Shown here: positions 9,196-17,834 of the stretch, one piece after another
Numbering within the stretch: position 1 is the stretch's first letter
How the letters are laid out: every line of letters starts with the position of its first letter
Source: an uncultured bacterium
Lineage (GTDB): Bacteria > Bacillota > Clostridia > UBA1381
Length of the DNA: 47,875 nt
Assembly: GCA_905215805.1 (NCBI GenBank)
Contig: CAJMRL010000023.1
Coordinates: forward strand, 1-47,875
Direction of reading: 5' to 3'
The notes under the pieces: model-generated
What the model was told of the DNA's origin: nothing
Seen by the model: the letters and a program-made list of their open reading frames with translations, nothing else
Database searches by the model: none
Translations under genes and position numbers: made by a program

Positions 9196-10872
9196 ATGTT
9201 AGAAAAGGATTTGCAAAAAAAGGAATTGAAAAAAAAGGATAAATTAGAAGAAGATACACCTATGGATGATAACACAGAGACTAATACTTCTGCAATATAT
9301 GAAGAAGATGAAGAGGATGATTTTTCTCCTTTGAAACAAGAAATCGCGGAAACAGATATAAACAACAATATAAATTCAGAAGATGATAAGACCGAAGATA
9401 ACAATACAGCAGACAGTGAAACTGCTTTCTCGTCTGACAACTCAGAAGAAAATAATAATGCTGACAATACTAACGAAACTCGAAAATTGAATTATGATAA
9501 GTTAAATAATATTTTAAAAAGTAAAAAGCTTTGGATAACTGCCGGAATAGTTGCAGGCTTATTTGCCTGCGCTTATTTTGGCGGTGCAATTTATTACAGA
9601 ACTCACTTTTTTAACGGAACGATCATACAAGGCTACGATTGTTCCAATATGACAGTTGATGAAGCTGAAAAACTTATAACGGATTCTATAGAAAACTATG
9701 AATTTAAGATAAAAGAAAGAAATGGAGAATCAGAATCCATAAAAGGTACCGATATAGATTTGGATATAAATTCAATCGGTAAGGTTTCGGATTTAAAAGC
9801 CAAGCAAAATCCATTACAATGGCTTACTGACAGAGATAATAAAAAGCTTGGGCTGGATATATCTCTTTCTATGAATGAAGAAAAGCTTGCCGCTCAAGTG
9901 GAAAATTTAAAATGTGTTTCAGAAAGCAGAAGCAATATGCAGGAAGCTGTTTCACAAATAATATACCAAAGCGACAATACATATTCAATACCTGACGACG
10001 GTAAAAATGTAGTAAGCGAAAAAAAGCTTTTTGAATTGGTACGTTCCGGAATGTACGGTTTGTATAACGATATGGATCTCGAAGAAGAAGGCTGTTATGT
10101 AAAGAAAGCTGATGAAGATAAGATGAGGGAAGCTCTCTCGCTGATGAATCAATATGTCGCTACAAAAGTTACATATAATAATGGCGATAACCCCATTGTT
10201 CTTGACGGAACTACAACCAATACATGGATAAAATTAAACAGTGATTATACTGTTAGCATAGACGAAGAAAAAGTAGGAGAATATGTAAAATATCTTGCTT
10301 CCGTATACAATACAATAGGTACATCAAGACCATTTACAACATCAAACGGAAATCAAATAACCATAAGCGGCGGCGATTATGGCTGGTGGGTCAATACTGG
10401 TGCTGAAAAATCGGCTTTAATAGAAATTATTAAAAGCGGTCAGACGACAGAAAGAGAACCGGTATATTTCCAGACTGCAGCAACACACGGAAATGTTGAT
10501 ATAGGAAATACATATGTAGAAATAGATCTTTCTGCTCAGCATTTATGGTATTATCATGACGGAGCAGTTGTAGTATCAACCGACTTCGTTTCGGGAGACC
10601 CGACAAAAGGATATGCTACTCCAACAGGAGTATATTCCATAACGTATAAAGAAAGAAACGCAACATTAAAAGGTGAGGGATATTCTTCACCCGTAAATTT
10701 CTGGATGCCGTTTAACGGCGGTGTCGGACTTCATGACGCTTCATGGAGAAGCAGCTTTGGCGGAAGCATATATAACGGAGGCGGATCACATGGATGTATA
10801 AATCTTCCATATTCTGCAGCACAGACAATTTTCGGATCTATTTCAAAAGGAGATCCGGTCATAGTATATTAA
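9196..10872 (+). CDS. L,D-transpeptidase (YkuD) with PG-binding domain
   Basis: A 558-residue wall enzyme making 3-3 peptidoglycan cross-links or attaching ligands to the wall. Residues 1-110 are an acidic, Asn/Glu-rich cytoplasmic tail of low complexity. One membrane helix lies at about 112-132 (LWITAGIVAGLFACAYFGG). The extracytoplasmic part has two repeats of the peptidoglycan-binding type-4 region (about 140-260 and 260-410), then the YkuD catalytic domain (about 430-558) with the active site SHGCINLP and upstream His in GGVGLHDASW. The start ATG has GAAAGG 8 bases before it. It is first of a run with proC and mazG, 27 bp before proC. Confidence 0.92.
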   Translation: MLEKDLQKKELKKKDKLEEDTPMDDNTETNTSAIYEEDEEDDFSPLKQEIAETDINNNINSEDDKTEDNNTADSETAFSSDNSEENNNADNTNETRKLNYDKLNNILKSKKLWITAGIVAGLFACAYFGGAIYYRTHFFNGTIIQGYDCSNMTVDEAEKLITDSIENYEFKIKERNGESESIKGTDIDLDINSIGKVSDLKAKQNPLQWLTDRDNKKLGLDISLSMNEEKLAAQVENLKCVSESRSNMQEAVSQIIYQSDNTYSIPDDGKNVVSEKKLFELVRSGMYGLYNDMDLEEEGCYVKKADEDKMREALSLMNQYVATKVTYNNGDNPIVLDGTTTNTWIKLNSDYTVSIDEEKVGEYVKYLASVYNTIGTSRPFTTSNGNQITISGGDYGWWVNTGAEKSALIEIIKSGQTTEREPVYFQTAATHGNVDIGNTYVEIDLSAQHLWYYHDGAVVVSTDFVSGDPTKGYATPTGVYSITYKERNATLKGEGYSSPVNFWMPFNGGVGLHDASWRSSFGGSIYNGGGSHGCINLPYSAAQTIFGSISKGDPVIVY

Positions 10873-10899
10873 TCTTTTAATGGGAAAGGAATGTTTTCA

Positions 10900-11691
10900 A
10901 TGAAATTAGGATTTATAGGCAGCGGTAACATGGGAAGAGCAATACTTGGAGGAGTGGTTAAATCTAAATTGTATTCTTGCGAAGATATCATCGTTTCCGA
11001 GCCAAATGAAAAGACTCGAGAAAAGCTTTCAAGAGAGATGCGCGTTAATACGACATATAATAATAAAAGCGCAGCCAAAGCTGATATGGTTTTTCTTTGT
11101 GTAAAGCCTAATGTGATATATGACGTAATAGAAGAGATAAAAAGCGCTGTACAACCAAATACAGTGTTGGTTTCAATTGCAGCAGGACAGAGTATAAAAA
11201 AGCTTGAAAACGCTTTTGAAAAGCCGGTAAAGCTTGTTAGGGTAATGCCGAATACACCGGCACTCGTAGGCGAAGGCATGGCGGCGCTCTCGCCTAATGA
11301 AAACGTGACAGAGCAGGAGATAAAAAAAGCGGCCGATATATTTAACGCCTGCGGAAAAGCGGAAATAATACCAGAAAAGCTTATGGATGCTGTTACAGCA
11401 GTAAGCGGCTCGTCACCGGCATATGTGTTTATGTTTATAGAAGCAATGGCCGATGCAGCTGTACAAGGAGGAATGCCGCGAGCACAGGCATATACTTTCG
11501 CAGCACAGTCTGTACTTGGAAGCGCGAAAATGGTTCTTGAAACCGGACTCCATCCGGGAGTATTAAAAGATCAGGTATGCTCACCTGCCGGAACCACAAT
11601 AGACGCCGTGGCAGTTCTCGAGAAAAACGGGATGAGGAGCGCTGTTATAGAAGCTATGAAGGCTTGTATCGATAAATCAAAATCACTTTGA
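10900..11691 (+). CDS. proC: pyrroline-5-carboxylate reductase
   Basis: A 263-residue enzyme for the last step of proline synthesis, reducing 1-pyrroline-5-carboxylate with NAD(P)H. The N-terminal Rossmann motif GFIGSGNMGRAI starts at residue 4, and the C-terminal dimer helix region shows the family pattern SGSSPAYVFMFIEAMADAAVQGG and LKDQVCSPAGTTIDAV. I chose the ATG at 10900 because GGAAAGGA sits about 9 bases before it; an ATG at 10891 would overlap that site. It is likely cotranscribed with the L,D-transpeptidase gene and mazG. Confidence 0.95.
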   Translation: MKLGFIGSGNMGRAILGGVVKSKLYSCEDIIVSEPNEKTREKLSREMRVNTTYNNKSAAKADMVFLCVKPNVIYDVIEEIKSAVQPNTVLVSIAAGQSIKKLENAFEKPVKLVRVMPNTPALVGEGMAALSPNENVTEQEIKKAADIFNACGKAEIIPEKLMDAVTAVSGSSPAYVFMFIEAMADAAVQGGMPRAQAYTFAAQSVLGSAKMVLETGLHPGVLKDQVCSPAGTTIDAVAVLEKNGMRSAVIEAMKACIDKSKSL

Positions 11692-11708
11692 TACGGGAGG
11701 AAAAAACT

Positions 11709-12491
11709 TTGGATAAGAAATATACTATTGATGATTTACTTGCAATAATGGAGCGTTTAAGACAGCCTGACGGCTGCCCTTGGGATAAGGTTCAAACGCA
11801 TGACAGTATAAAAAAGAGCCTTATCGAAGAGAGTTATGAAGCTATAGATGCACTTGAAAACGGTACGGATAAAGATTTTGCAAACGAGCTTGGAGATGTA
11901 TTGATGCAGGTCGTTTTTCATTCTCAGATCGCCAAAGAACGAGGTGCATTTGATTTTTCGGACGTCGTTAATGAAATAAGTACAAAGCTTGTAACACGCC
12001 ATACGCATGTATTCGGAAAGGATACCGCAGGCAATGAATCCGAAGCTTTATCAAACTGGGAGAAAAATAAAAAGAAGGAAAAAGGTTTAGACACATATAC
12101 CGATATGCTAAAGGACGTTCCTAAATACTATCCGGCATTAATGAGAGCTGAAAAAATACAGAAAAAGGCTGCAGGTGTTGGATTTGACTGGACAAAAATA
12201 AGCGATGTATATGATAAAGTGTATGAAGAGATAGATGAACTTAAAGAAGCGCAGGTAGAAGAAGATTTTGCTCATATTGAAGAGGAATATGGGGATTTGC
12301 TTTTTGCTTTAGTAAATTTAGGACGATTTCTGAAAATATCCCCTGAAACGGCTCTTGCACGAGGATGTCAAAAATTTATATCAAGATTTGAAAAAATGGA
12401 GAACGATGCAATAAAGGCCGGGAAGGATCTATCTTGTTTATCACTTGATGAACTGGATGAATATTGGAATAAGGCAAAAGAAAACAATTAA
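11709..12491 (+). CDS. mazG: nucleoside triphosphate pyrophosphohydrolase MazG
   Basis: A 260-residue house-cleaning enzyme that converts NTPs or dNTPs to monophosphate and pyrophosphate. Two MazG folds are present: the first with LRQPDGCPWDKVQTHDSI and the metal site ESYEAIDA...ELGDVLMQVVFH, the second with VYEEIDELKEA...EEEYGDLLFALVNLGR. The start is the TTG at 11709, 8 bases after GGGAGG; an upstream in-frame TTG at 11688 overlaps the proC stop and has no site. It ends the L,D-transpeptidase-proC-mazG run before a strong terminator. Confidence 0.93.
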   Translation: MDKKYTIDDLLAIMERLRQPDGCPWDKVQTHDSIKKSLIEESYEAIDALENGTDKDFANELGDVLMQVVFHSQIAKERGAFDFSDVVNEISTKLVTRHTHVFGKDTAGNESEALSNWEKNKKKEKGLDTYTDMLKDVPKYYPALMRAEKIQKKAAGVGFDWTKISDVYDKVYEEIDELKEAQVEEDFAHIEEEYGDLLFALVNLGRFLKISPETALARGCQKFISRFEKMENDAIKAGKDLSCLSLDELDEYWNKAKENN

Positions 12492-12520
12492 ATATTCTTA
12501 TTTGGTATTACATCATTAAT

Positions 12521-12557
12521 AAAAAAGCCGCGTAAAAAATTCTGACGCGGCTTTTTT
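12521..12557. terminator. bidirectional terminator between mazG and the P-type ATPase
   Basis: The arms AAAAAAGCCGCGT (12521-12533) and ACGCGGCTTTTTT (12545-12557) pair perfectly across an 11-base loop. T-runs exist in both directions, serving the convergent mazG and ATPase genes. Confidence 0.92.
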
Positions 12558-12595
12558 ATATTAATAATACTAAAATTCATGATATTCTTATCCGT

Positions 12596-14470
12596 TTATT
12601 TTTTTAGCTTTAAAATACTTTTTGATTTATAAACAGAGAAAACTGAGATGGCCGTATCGGCAAATACTGCAAACCATAATCCCGTAATTCCTGATATGCC
12701 GAGAAGCATGATAATAAGCTTTACGGCTATAGATATGACAATATTACTGCTTACCATTTTCATTGTACGTTTTGACAAAGAGACCACATCAATAAGCTTA
12801 GACGGTTCATCTGTGATAAGAACAATATCAGAAGAATCTATAGCGCTTGAGCTTCCTTTGGCTCCCATTGATATACCTATATCGGCAATAGACAGAATGG
12901 ACGCATCATTTATTCCATCTCCAACATATGCACATGGATTTTTACGGCGTGCCATAATACCTTCCATACATTTTATTTTATCATATGGCTGAAGCCGAGA
13001 ATGAACTTTATTTATTCCAACGTGGTTTGCTATATACTCCGAGGAAAAAGGCTCATCACCTGTCATCATAATAGTATTAATTTTTTTTGAATGAAGCCAT
13101 GAAACAGCCGCTATACTGTCCGGACGTTCTTTATCCGCAACAGTTATATATCCGGCATATTTGTTATCTATAGCAATATATATTACTATGTCAGTCGTAT
13201 TTTGTACTTCATTAGCATATATGCCATTTATGGTAAGAAGGCGTATGTTCCCTATTAAAACATTTTTGCCGTCAATTTTCACACTTATTCCTGAACCTAC
13301 GGTTTCTTTATAATCTGATATCCTATTTTTATCAATCGTACCATCATATTCAGCTATTATTGCCCTCGATATAGGATGATTGGAAAAAAACTCCGCATGA
13401 GCTGCATATTCGAGAAGATTATTAAATCCATCCTCTGAATGAATATTATTGATCTTAAAAACGCCGTCTGTAAGAGTGCCGGTCTTATCAAAGACAACAG
13501 TTTCAAGCTTTGACAGCTTTTCAATATTACCTTTATTTTTAATAAGTATTCCATGCTTTGAAGCACAATCGGTACCCGCACTGAAGGCCAGCGAAACAGA
13601 TAAAGTTAATATATGAGGACTTGCTACAAAGAGCAGCACAAGAGCTCGATGAATCCATTTTATAAAATTCATATGGTCAAGAAGCGGCATTATAATAATA
13701 AGCGCTGAAGCAATTACGGTAACTATAGGAGTGTAATATTTGGCAAATTTATTTATAAAAATTTCAGCTTTAGGCTGAATTTTATTTATTTGTTCATTTA
13801 CCTTAAGAATTTTTGAAATCGAAGATTCATTATATTCTGCACTTACCTTTATATAAATAGGCGCTCCTGAATTAATAGATCCGCTCATTACATAGCTCCC
13901 GGGATGCACAGATATAGGAATACTATCCCCGGTGATCGCTCTCATATCCATAAAACTTTCACCCGATATAACAACTCCGTCAAGAGGAATCCTTTCACCT
14001 GCTTTAATAACAATTACCTCTCCTTTGTGTACATCTGACGGAGATACCGTAATTATTTCTCCATTGCGCTCAACATTGGCATGATCCGGTTTTGTACTAA
14101 AAATAGAAGCAAGTGATGAATTTATCTTATTTGACGCTTTATTTGTATAGTGACGCACTATTTGATAAAACAGCAGTACAGCAGTAGCTTCGGGACCATC
14201 ACCTATCGCAAAAACAGCGACTGCTGTTATTACTGCAAGCAGCTCATCATTCAAAAAATGTTTATTAAAAAATTTTTTTACGGCAGATATTGCTATATCA
14301 TATCCAAGTACCAGTACTGCAGCTAAATACGTTATAGATTTAAACACCTCCCCTTCTATAATCAGCCCTGCAACAAAGAAAAGAACTGTTCCTATTATCA
14401 TACGCCATACAATGGTTTTTGAGGCCTCTTCATTAACAATATATTCTTTTTTTTCAGTATTGTAATTCAT
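12596..14470 (-). CDS. P1B-type heavy-metal ATPase with SPH motif
   Basis: A 624-residue membrane pump of the heavy-metal P-type ATPase family. The start ATG at 14470 has GAAGGGA before it. There is no N-terminal HMA or CxxC domain. Phosphorylation motif DKTGTLTDG (Asp328), the HP motif in SNHPISRA, TGDEP and GDGINDAS are intact. Two sites deviate: the transmembrane metal motif, normally CPC, reads SPH (residues 284-286), and the actuator loop, usually TGES, reads TGDS. The last two membrane helices keep the Lys (AVKLII) and Asp (FADTAIS) that in ZntA-type zinc pumps line the metal path. The transported ion therefore cannot be predicted; zinc-group, another divalent ion, or loss of transport are all possible. 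It is a single gene with no regulator beside it. Confidence 0.88.
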   Translation of the reverse strand: MNYNTEKKEYIVNEEASKTIVWRMIIGTVLFFVAGLIIEGEVFKSITYLAAVLVLGYDIAISAVKKFFNKHFLNDELLAVITAVAVFAIGDGPEATAVLLFYQIVRHYTNKASNKINSSLASIFSTKPDHANVERNGEIITVSPSDVHKGEVIVIKAGERIPLDGVVISGESFMDMRAITGDSIPISVHPGSYVMSGSINSGAPIYIKVSAEYNESSISKILKVNEQINKIQPKAEIFINKFAKYYTPIVTVIASALIIIMPLLDHMNFIKWIHRALVLLFVASPHILTLSVSLAFSAGTDCASKHGILIKNKGNIEKLSKLETVVFDKTGTLTDGVFKINNIHSEDGFNNLLEYAAHAEFFSNHPISRAIIAEYDGTIDKNRISDYKETVGSGISVKIDGKNVLIGNIRLLTINGIYANEVQNTTDIVIYIAIDNKYAGYITVADKERPDSIAAVSWLHSKKINTIMMTGDEPFSSEYIANHVGINKVHSRLQPYDKIKCMEGIMARRKNPCAYVGDGINDASILSIADIGISMGAKGSSSAIDSSDIVLITDEPSKLIDVVSLSKRTMKMVSSNIVISIAVKLIIMLLGISGITGLWFAVFADTAISVFSVYKSKSILKLKK

Positions 14471-14534
14471 ATAAATACTTCCCTTCAGCATCAATATGTT
14501 TATTTAATATTAAATGAATAAACTTTATACCTTA

Positions 14535-14571
14535 TTGAAAAAATCCCGAAAATATTTCGGGATTTTTTCAA
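14535..14571 (-). terminator. terminator after the cysteine synthase gene
   Basis: A perfect inverted repeat (arms 14535-14551 and 14555-14571, three-base loop) with AAAAAA and TTTTTT built into the stem starts directly at the cysteine synthase stop. It could work in both directions. Confidence 0.9.
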
Positions 14572-15570
14572 TCAAAACTTATGGGCTACCAGTCCCTTGA
14601 ATTTAACATGTGAAGAAATATATTCATCCTTCTGAACCCACTCATTAGCATAATCAGTGGAAAGATATTTCTTATTATCATCAGCAAATACAGTCACTAC
14701 CGTTTTATCACTGCCAATAGTGTTTAACGCCATAATAGATCCTATAAAGTTTGCACCGGAAGAAATCCCCACTCCTATGCCCAGCTCTCTTGAAAGCTTC
14801 TGAGCCATAATTATAGAGTCTATATCATCAACAGAAACAATACTATCAAGCTCATTCAGCTTACATATACTTGGTATAAATTCATCACTTATTCCTGCTA
14901 TACGGTGCTTACCGGTTTTTGTTCCTGTTGACAGTGTCGGAGAATTAAGCGGTTCCAATGGGAAGGCTTTACAAGCAGGATTTGCTGATTTAAAAGCTTT
15001 TGCGAGTCCCATTATAGTTCCTCCCGTTCCTACTCCGGCAACTACCCCATCCGGTATACGATTTATTCTATGAAGCTGCTCAAGAATTTCGGAGCCTGTA
15101 AATTTTATATGAGTAATTACATTATCATAATTTGAAAACTGTCCCGGAAGAAAAGCGTTATTATGTTTAGCGTATTCTTCAGATTTAGCTATTGAACCTA
15201 AAAAGCCTCCCTCTTCCTTTGAAACCAAGATCACCTCAGCTCCGAAGCTTCTCATAAGATTTATTCTTTCTTTACTCATCCAATCTGGCATATAAATCAC
15301 TGATTTATGACCAAGATAAGACGCCATAGCGGAAAATGCTATTCCTGTATTTCCGCTTGTAGCTTCACATATTACATCCCCCGGATTAATAGTTCCATTT
15401 TCATAAGCTTGGCGAAGAATATAATACGCAACACGATCCTTTATAGAGCCGCTCAAATTATAATATTCCGCTTTAGCAAAGATTCGCATTTCTTTACCTT
15501 TATAGTCAAAAATTATCTCGAGCATAGGGGTATAACCGATCATATTTTTGATATTTTCAAATTTATTCAC
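14572..15570 (-). CDS. PLP-dependent cysteine synthase family protein
   Basis: A 332-residue fold-type II PLP enzyme, expected to replace the acetyl group of O-acetylserine with sulfide to give cysteine. The PLP lysine lies in NLSGSIKDRVAYYIL (usual form NPGGSVKDR), the substrate loop is EATSGNTGIAFS and the phosphate-binding glycine loop is VGTGGTIMGLA. The start is the GTG at 15570, 9 bases after AAGGAG; longer versions lack a site. It may be CysK or a relative acting on another O-activated amino acid; the acetylserine-producing enzyme lies at 28639-29583 rather than beside it. It has its own promoter and terminator. Confidence 0.85.
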   Translation of the reverse strand: MNKFENIKNMIGYTPMLEIIFDYKGKEMRIFAKAEYYNLSGSIKDRVAYYILRQAYENGTINPGDVICEATSGNTGIAFSAMASYLGHKSVIYMPDWMSKERINLMRSFGAEVILVSKEEGGFLGSIAKSEEYAKHNNAFLPGQFSNYDNVITHIKFTGSEILEQLHRINRIPDGVVAGVGTGGTIMGLAKAFKSANPACKAFPLEPLNSPTLSTGTKTGKHRIAGISDEFIPSICKLNELDSIVSVDDIDSIIMAQKLSRELGIGVGISSGANFIGSIMALNTIGSDKTVVTVFADDNKKYLSTDYANEWVQKDEYISSHVKFKGLVAHKF

Positions 15571-15604
15571 TTCTATTAACTCCTTAACAAAATACATCTT
15601 ATTT

Positions 15605-15633
15605 ATTTTACCCCAAAATATATCTTTTGTCAA
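15605..15633 (-). promoter_or_regulatory. promoter of the cysteine synthase gene
   Basis: On the minus strand TTGACA (15628-15633), 17 bp, TAAAAT (15605-15610). Leader length is about 30 bases, leaving no room for a riboswitch. Confidence 0.75.
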
Positions 15634-15776
15634 GCACTTTTAAAGCATTATAATCTTTTTATAATCTTTTTAATTCCAAGCTCAATAAATTAAAAAATGA
15701 AAAGCGCTATTTTACAAAAATAATGTAGCTTCCTAACAGATTTATTATATGAAGTTAACAATCTTTATTTAATCTA

Positions 15777-15805
15777 TTGATTTATTCTTTTGTTTATGAT
15801 ATAAT
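15777..15805 (+). promoter_or_regulatory. promoter of tRNA-Arg
   Basis: TTGATT (15777-15782), 17 bp, TATAAT (15800-15805), about 55 bp before the tRNA. Confidence 0.7.
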
Positions 15806-15859
15806 ATGTTTGTATATGGATAAATGGTAATTATTTTTTGTATTAAAATTTTTTAATAT

Positions 15860-15931
15860 GCCCTCATAGTTAAGTGGATATAACATACCCCTCCTAAGGG
15901 TAAATCGTGCGTTCGACTCGCGCTGGGGGTG
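15860..15931 (+). tRNA. tRNA-Arg (anticodon CCT)
   Basis: A 72-nt cloverleaf: acceptor arms GCCCTCA and TGGGGGT, D stem GTTA/TAAC, anticodon stem TACCC/GGGTA with loop CTCCTAA giving anticodon CCT (reads AGG), T stem GTGCG/CGCGC with loop TTCGACT. The discriminator is G. The 3' CCA is not encoded, so it must be added by the CCA enzyme. A promoter lies upstream and a terminator directly downstream, so it is transcribed alone. Confidence 0.93.
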
Positions 15932-15935
15932 TCAT

Positions 15936-15970
15936 ATGCCGGAATCACAAAGATTCCGGCATTTTATTTT
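15936..15970 (+). terminator. terminator of tRNA-Arg
   Basis: Perfect 11-base arms ATGCCGGAATC (15936-15946) and GATTCCGGCAT (15952-15962) across a five-base loop, followed by TTTATTTT. Confidence 0.92.
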
Positions 15971-15978
15971 GGGCAAAT

Positions 15979-15992
15979 AATAGCGCGCTATT
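15979..15992. promoter_or_regulatory. palindrome upstream of the leuC promoter (possible operator)
   Basis: The perfect 14-bp palindrome AATAGCGCGCTATT ends 13 bp before the leuC -35 box, and its outer CAAAT/ATTTG flanks are imperfectly symmetric. It is G+C-rich in an A+T-rich spacer, as expected for a regulator site; the regulator is unknown. Confidence 0.45.
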
Positions 15993-16005
15993 TGTCAAAA
16001 GCTTG

Positions 16006-16034
16006 TTGACATCAGATATTTGATGTGATATAAT
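16006..16034 (+). promoter_or_regulatory. consensus promoter of leuCDB-engB
   Basis: A perfect TTGACA (16006-16011), 17 bp and perfect TATAAT (16029-16034). The leader to leuC is only about 30 bases, so no T-box or leucine leader peptide fits between promoter and gene. Confidence 0.9.
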
Positions 16035-16070
16035 TATAAACTGAAATAATATAATATGAGGTGATTACAA

Positions 16071-17333
16071 ATGGCAATGACCATGACACAAAAGATTCTT
16101 GCCAAGGCAGCGGGTCTTGACAGCGTTAAGGCCGGAGAGCTTATTATGGCAGATTTGAGTCTTGTTCTCGGAAACGATATTACTGCTCCGGTTGGAATCA
16201 ATGAATTTGATAAAATCGGCACTAAAAATGTATTTGATAAGACGAAAATAGCATTAGTTCCTGATCATTTTACTCCTAATAAAGATATTAAATCTGCGCA
16301 AATGGCGCTTAAAGTCAGAAAATTTGCCAAAGAGCAGGATATTTTAAACTACTTTGAAGTCGGAGAAGTTGGAATTGAGCATGCTCTTCTTCCAGAGAAA
16401 GGATTAGTCGTAGCCGGAGATGTTGTAATCGGTGCAGACTCTCATACTTGTACATACGGCGCATTGGGAGCTTTTTCTACCGGAGTAGGTTCTACAGATA
16501 TGGCTGCAGGCATGGCTACCGGCAAGGCTTGGTTTAAAGTTCCTGAAGCTATAAAATTTAATCTCACCGGTAAGCTCAGACCATATGTAAGCGGAAAAGA
16601 CCTTATTCTTCATATAATCGGAATGATAGGCGTAGATGGAGCCTTGTATAAATCAATGGAATTTACAGGCGAAGGAATGCACACTCTTACAATGGACGAC
16701 CGTTTTACAATTGCAAATATGGCAATCGAAGCGGGAGCAAAAAATGGAATCTTTGAGGTCGATGACCTTACAATAGAGTATATGAAAGAACATAGTTCAA
16801 AGGAATACAAAGTATTTAAAGCTGATGAGGATGCAGAATATTCACAAATAATAGATATTAATCTTTCAGAAGTTCCTCATACTGTCGCATTTCCACATTT
16901 GCCTGAAAACGCAAGAACTCCCGACAACTGGGGAGACGTTGAAATCGACCAGGTTGTAATAGGCTCGTGTACCAACGGACGTTTAAGCGATCTTCAGCGT
17001 GCAGCTCAAATACTTAAGGGAAAGCATGTAAAAAAAGGTATTCGTGTTATCGTATTCCCTGCAACTCAAAAAGTATATCTTGACGCGCTTAAGGATGGTA
17101 CTCTTGAAACATTGATAACTGCCGGATGTGTAATTTCCGCTCCTACATGCGGTCCATGTCTCGGAGGACATATGGGAATATTAGCAGAAGGTGAAAGATG
17201 TGTTTCTACAACAAACAGAAACTTTATCGGACGTATGGGTCATGTTGACAGTGAAGTATACCTTGCAAGTCCGGAAGTCGCAGCGGCATCTGCAATTACC
17301 GGAAAAATAACAGCACCTGAGGAGGTAATGTAA
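16071..17333 (+). CDS. leuC: 3-isopropylmalate dehydratase large subunit
   Basis: A 420-residue aconitase-family subunit carrying the 4Fe-4S cluster that, with LeuD, isomerises 2- to 3-isopropylmalate in leucine synthesis. Cluster ligands are in GSCTNGRLSDL and in CGPCLGGHMG; substrate-site blocks ALVPDHFTPNKD and GADSHTCTYGALGAFSTG are present. Its length and the separate 161-residue LeuD fit the shorter two-subunit type seen in archaea and many Clostridia rather than the 466-residue enterobacterial type. GAGGTG precedes the ATG. It is first of leuC-leuD-leuB-engB; leuA is not in the window. Confidence 0.93.
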   Translation: MAMTMTQKILAKAAGLDSVKAGELIMADLSLVLGNDITAPVGINEFDKIGTKNVFDKTKIALVPDHFTPNKDIKSAQMALKVRKFAKEQDILNYFEVGEVGIEHALLPEKGLVVAGDVVIGADSHTCTYGALGAFSTGVGSTDMAAGMATGKAWFKVPEAIKFNLTGKLRPYVSGKDLILHIIGMIGVDGALYKSMEFTGEGMHTLTMDDRFTIANMAIEAGAKNGIFEVDDLTIEYMKEHSSKEYKVFKADEDAEYSQIIDINLSEVPHTVAFPHLPENARTPDNWGDVEIDQVVIGSCTNGRLSDLQRAAQILKGKHVKKGIRVIVFPATQKVYLDALKDGTLETLITAGCVISAPTCGPCLGGHMGILAEGERCVSTTNRNFIGRMGHVDSEVYLASPEVAAASAITGKITAPEEVM

Positions 17334-17335
17334 TA

Positions 17336-17821
17336 ATGGAAGCGAAAGGAAAAGTAATAAAATACGGAGATAACATTGATACTGATGTTATAATTCCTGC
17401 AAGATATTTGAATGCCTATTCTCCGGAGGAGCTTGCTTCTCATTGTATGGAGGATATCGATAAGGATTTTGTAAACAAAGTAAACAAGGGCGATATTATG
17501 GTAGGCGGAGCAAACTTCGGATGTGGTTCGTCCCGTGAGCACGCACCCATCGCTATCAAAGCAAGCGGTATTTCCTGTGTTATAGCAGAAAGCTTCGCTC
17601 GAATTTTCTTTAGAAATGCCATAAATATAGGACTTCCGATTCTGGAATGCTCAGAAGCTTCAAAAGATATCGACGATGGCGACAACATTTCAATAAATTT
17701 TGATACCGGCATTATTACTAACGAAACAAAAGGCAAAACATATCAAGCCGCTGCATTTCCTCCATTTATGCAGGAACTCATAAATGCAGGTGGATTGGTA
17801 AAGTATATTCAGAGTAAGTAA
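17336..17821 (+). CDS. leuD: 3-isopropylmalate dehydratase small subunit
   Basis: A 161-residue swivelling domain that completes the LeuC active site. Family motifs are visible: YGDNIDTDVIIPARYL near residue 10, GGANFGCGSSREHAP near 55 and the loop ESFARIFFRNAINIGL near 85. It starts 2 bp after the leuC stop (AGGAGG lies inside the leuC 3' end), so translation is probably coupled. leuB follows after 13 bp. Confidence 0.95.
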   Translation: MEAKGKVIKYGDNIDTDVIIPARYLNAYSPEELASHCMEDIDKDFVNKVNKGDIMVGGANFGCGSSREHAPIAIKASGISCVIAESFARIFFRNAINIGLPILECSEASKDIDDGDNISINFDTGIITNETKGKTYQAAAFPPFMQELINAGGLVKYIQSK

Positions 17822-17834
17822 GGAGCGCAAGATA

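Noticed and set aside
15965..16070. T-box or leucine leader peptide before leuC
   Set aside because: The promoter lies only about 40 bp before the start codon; there is no space and no T-box sequence.
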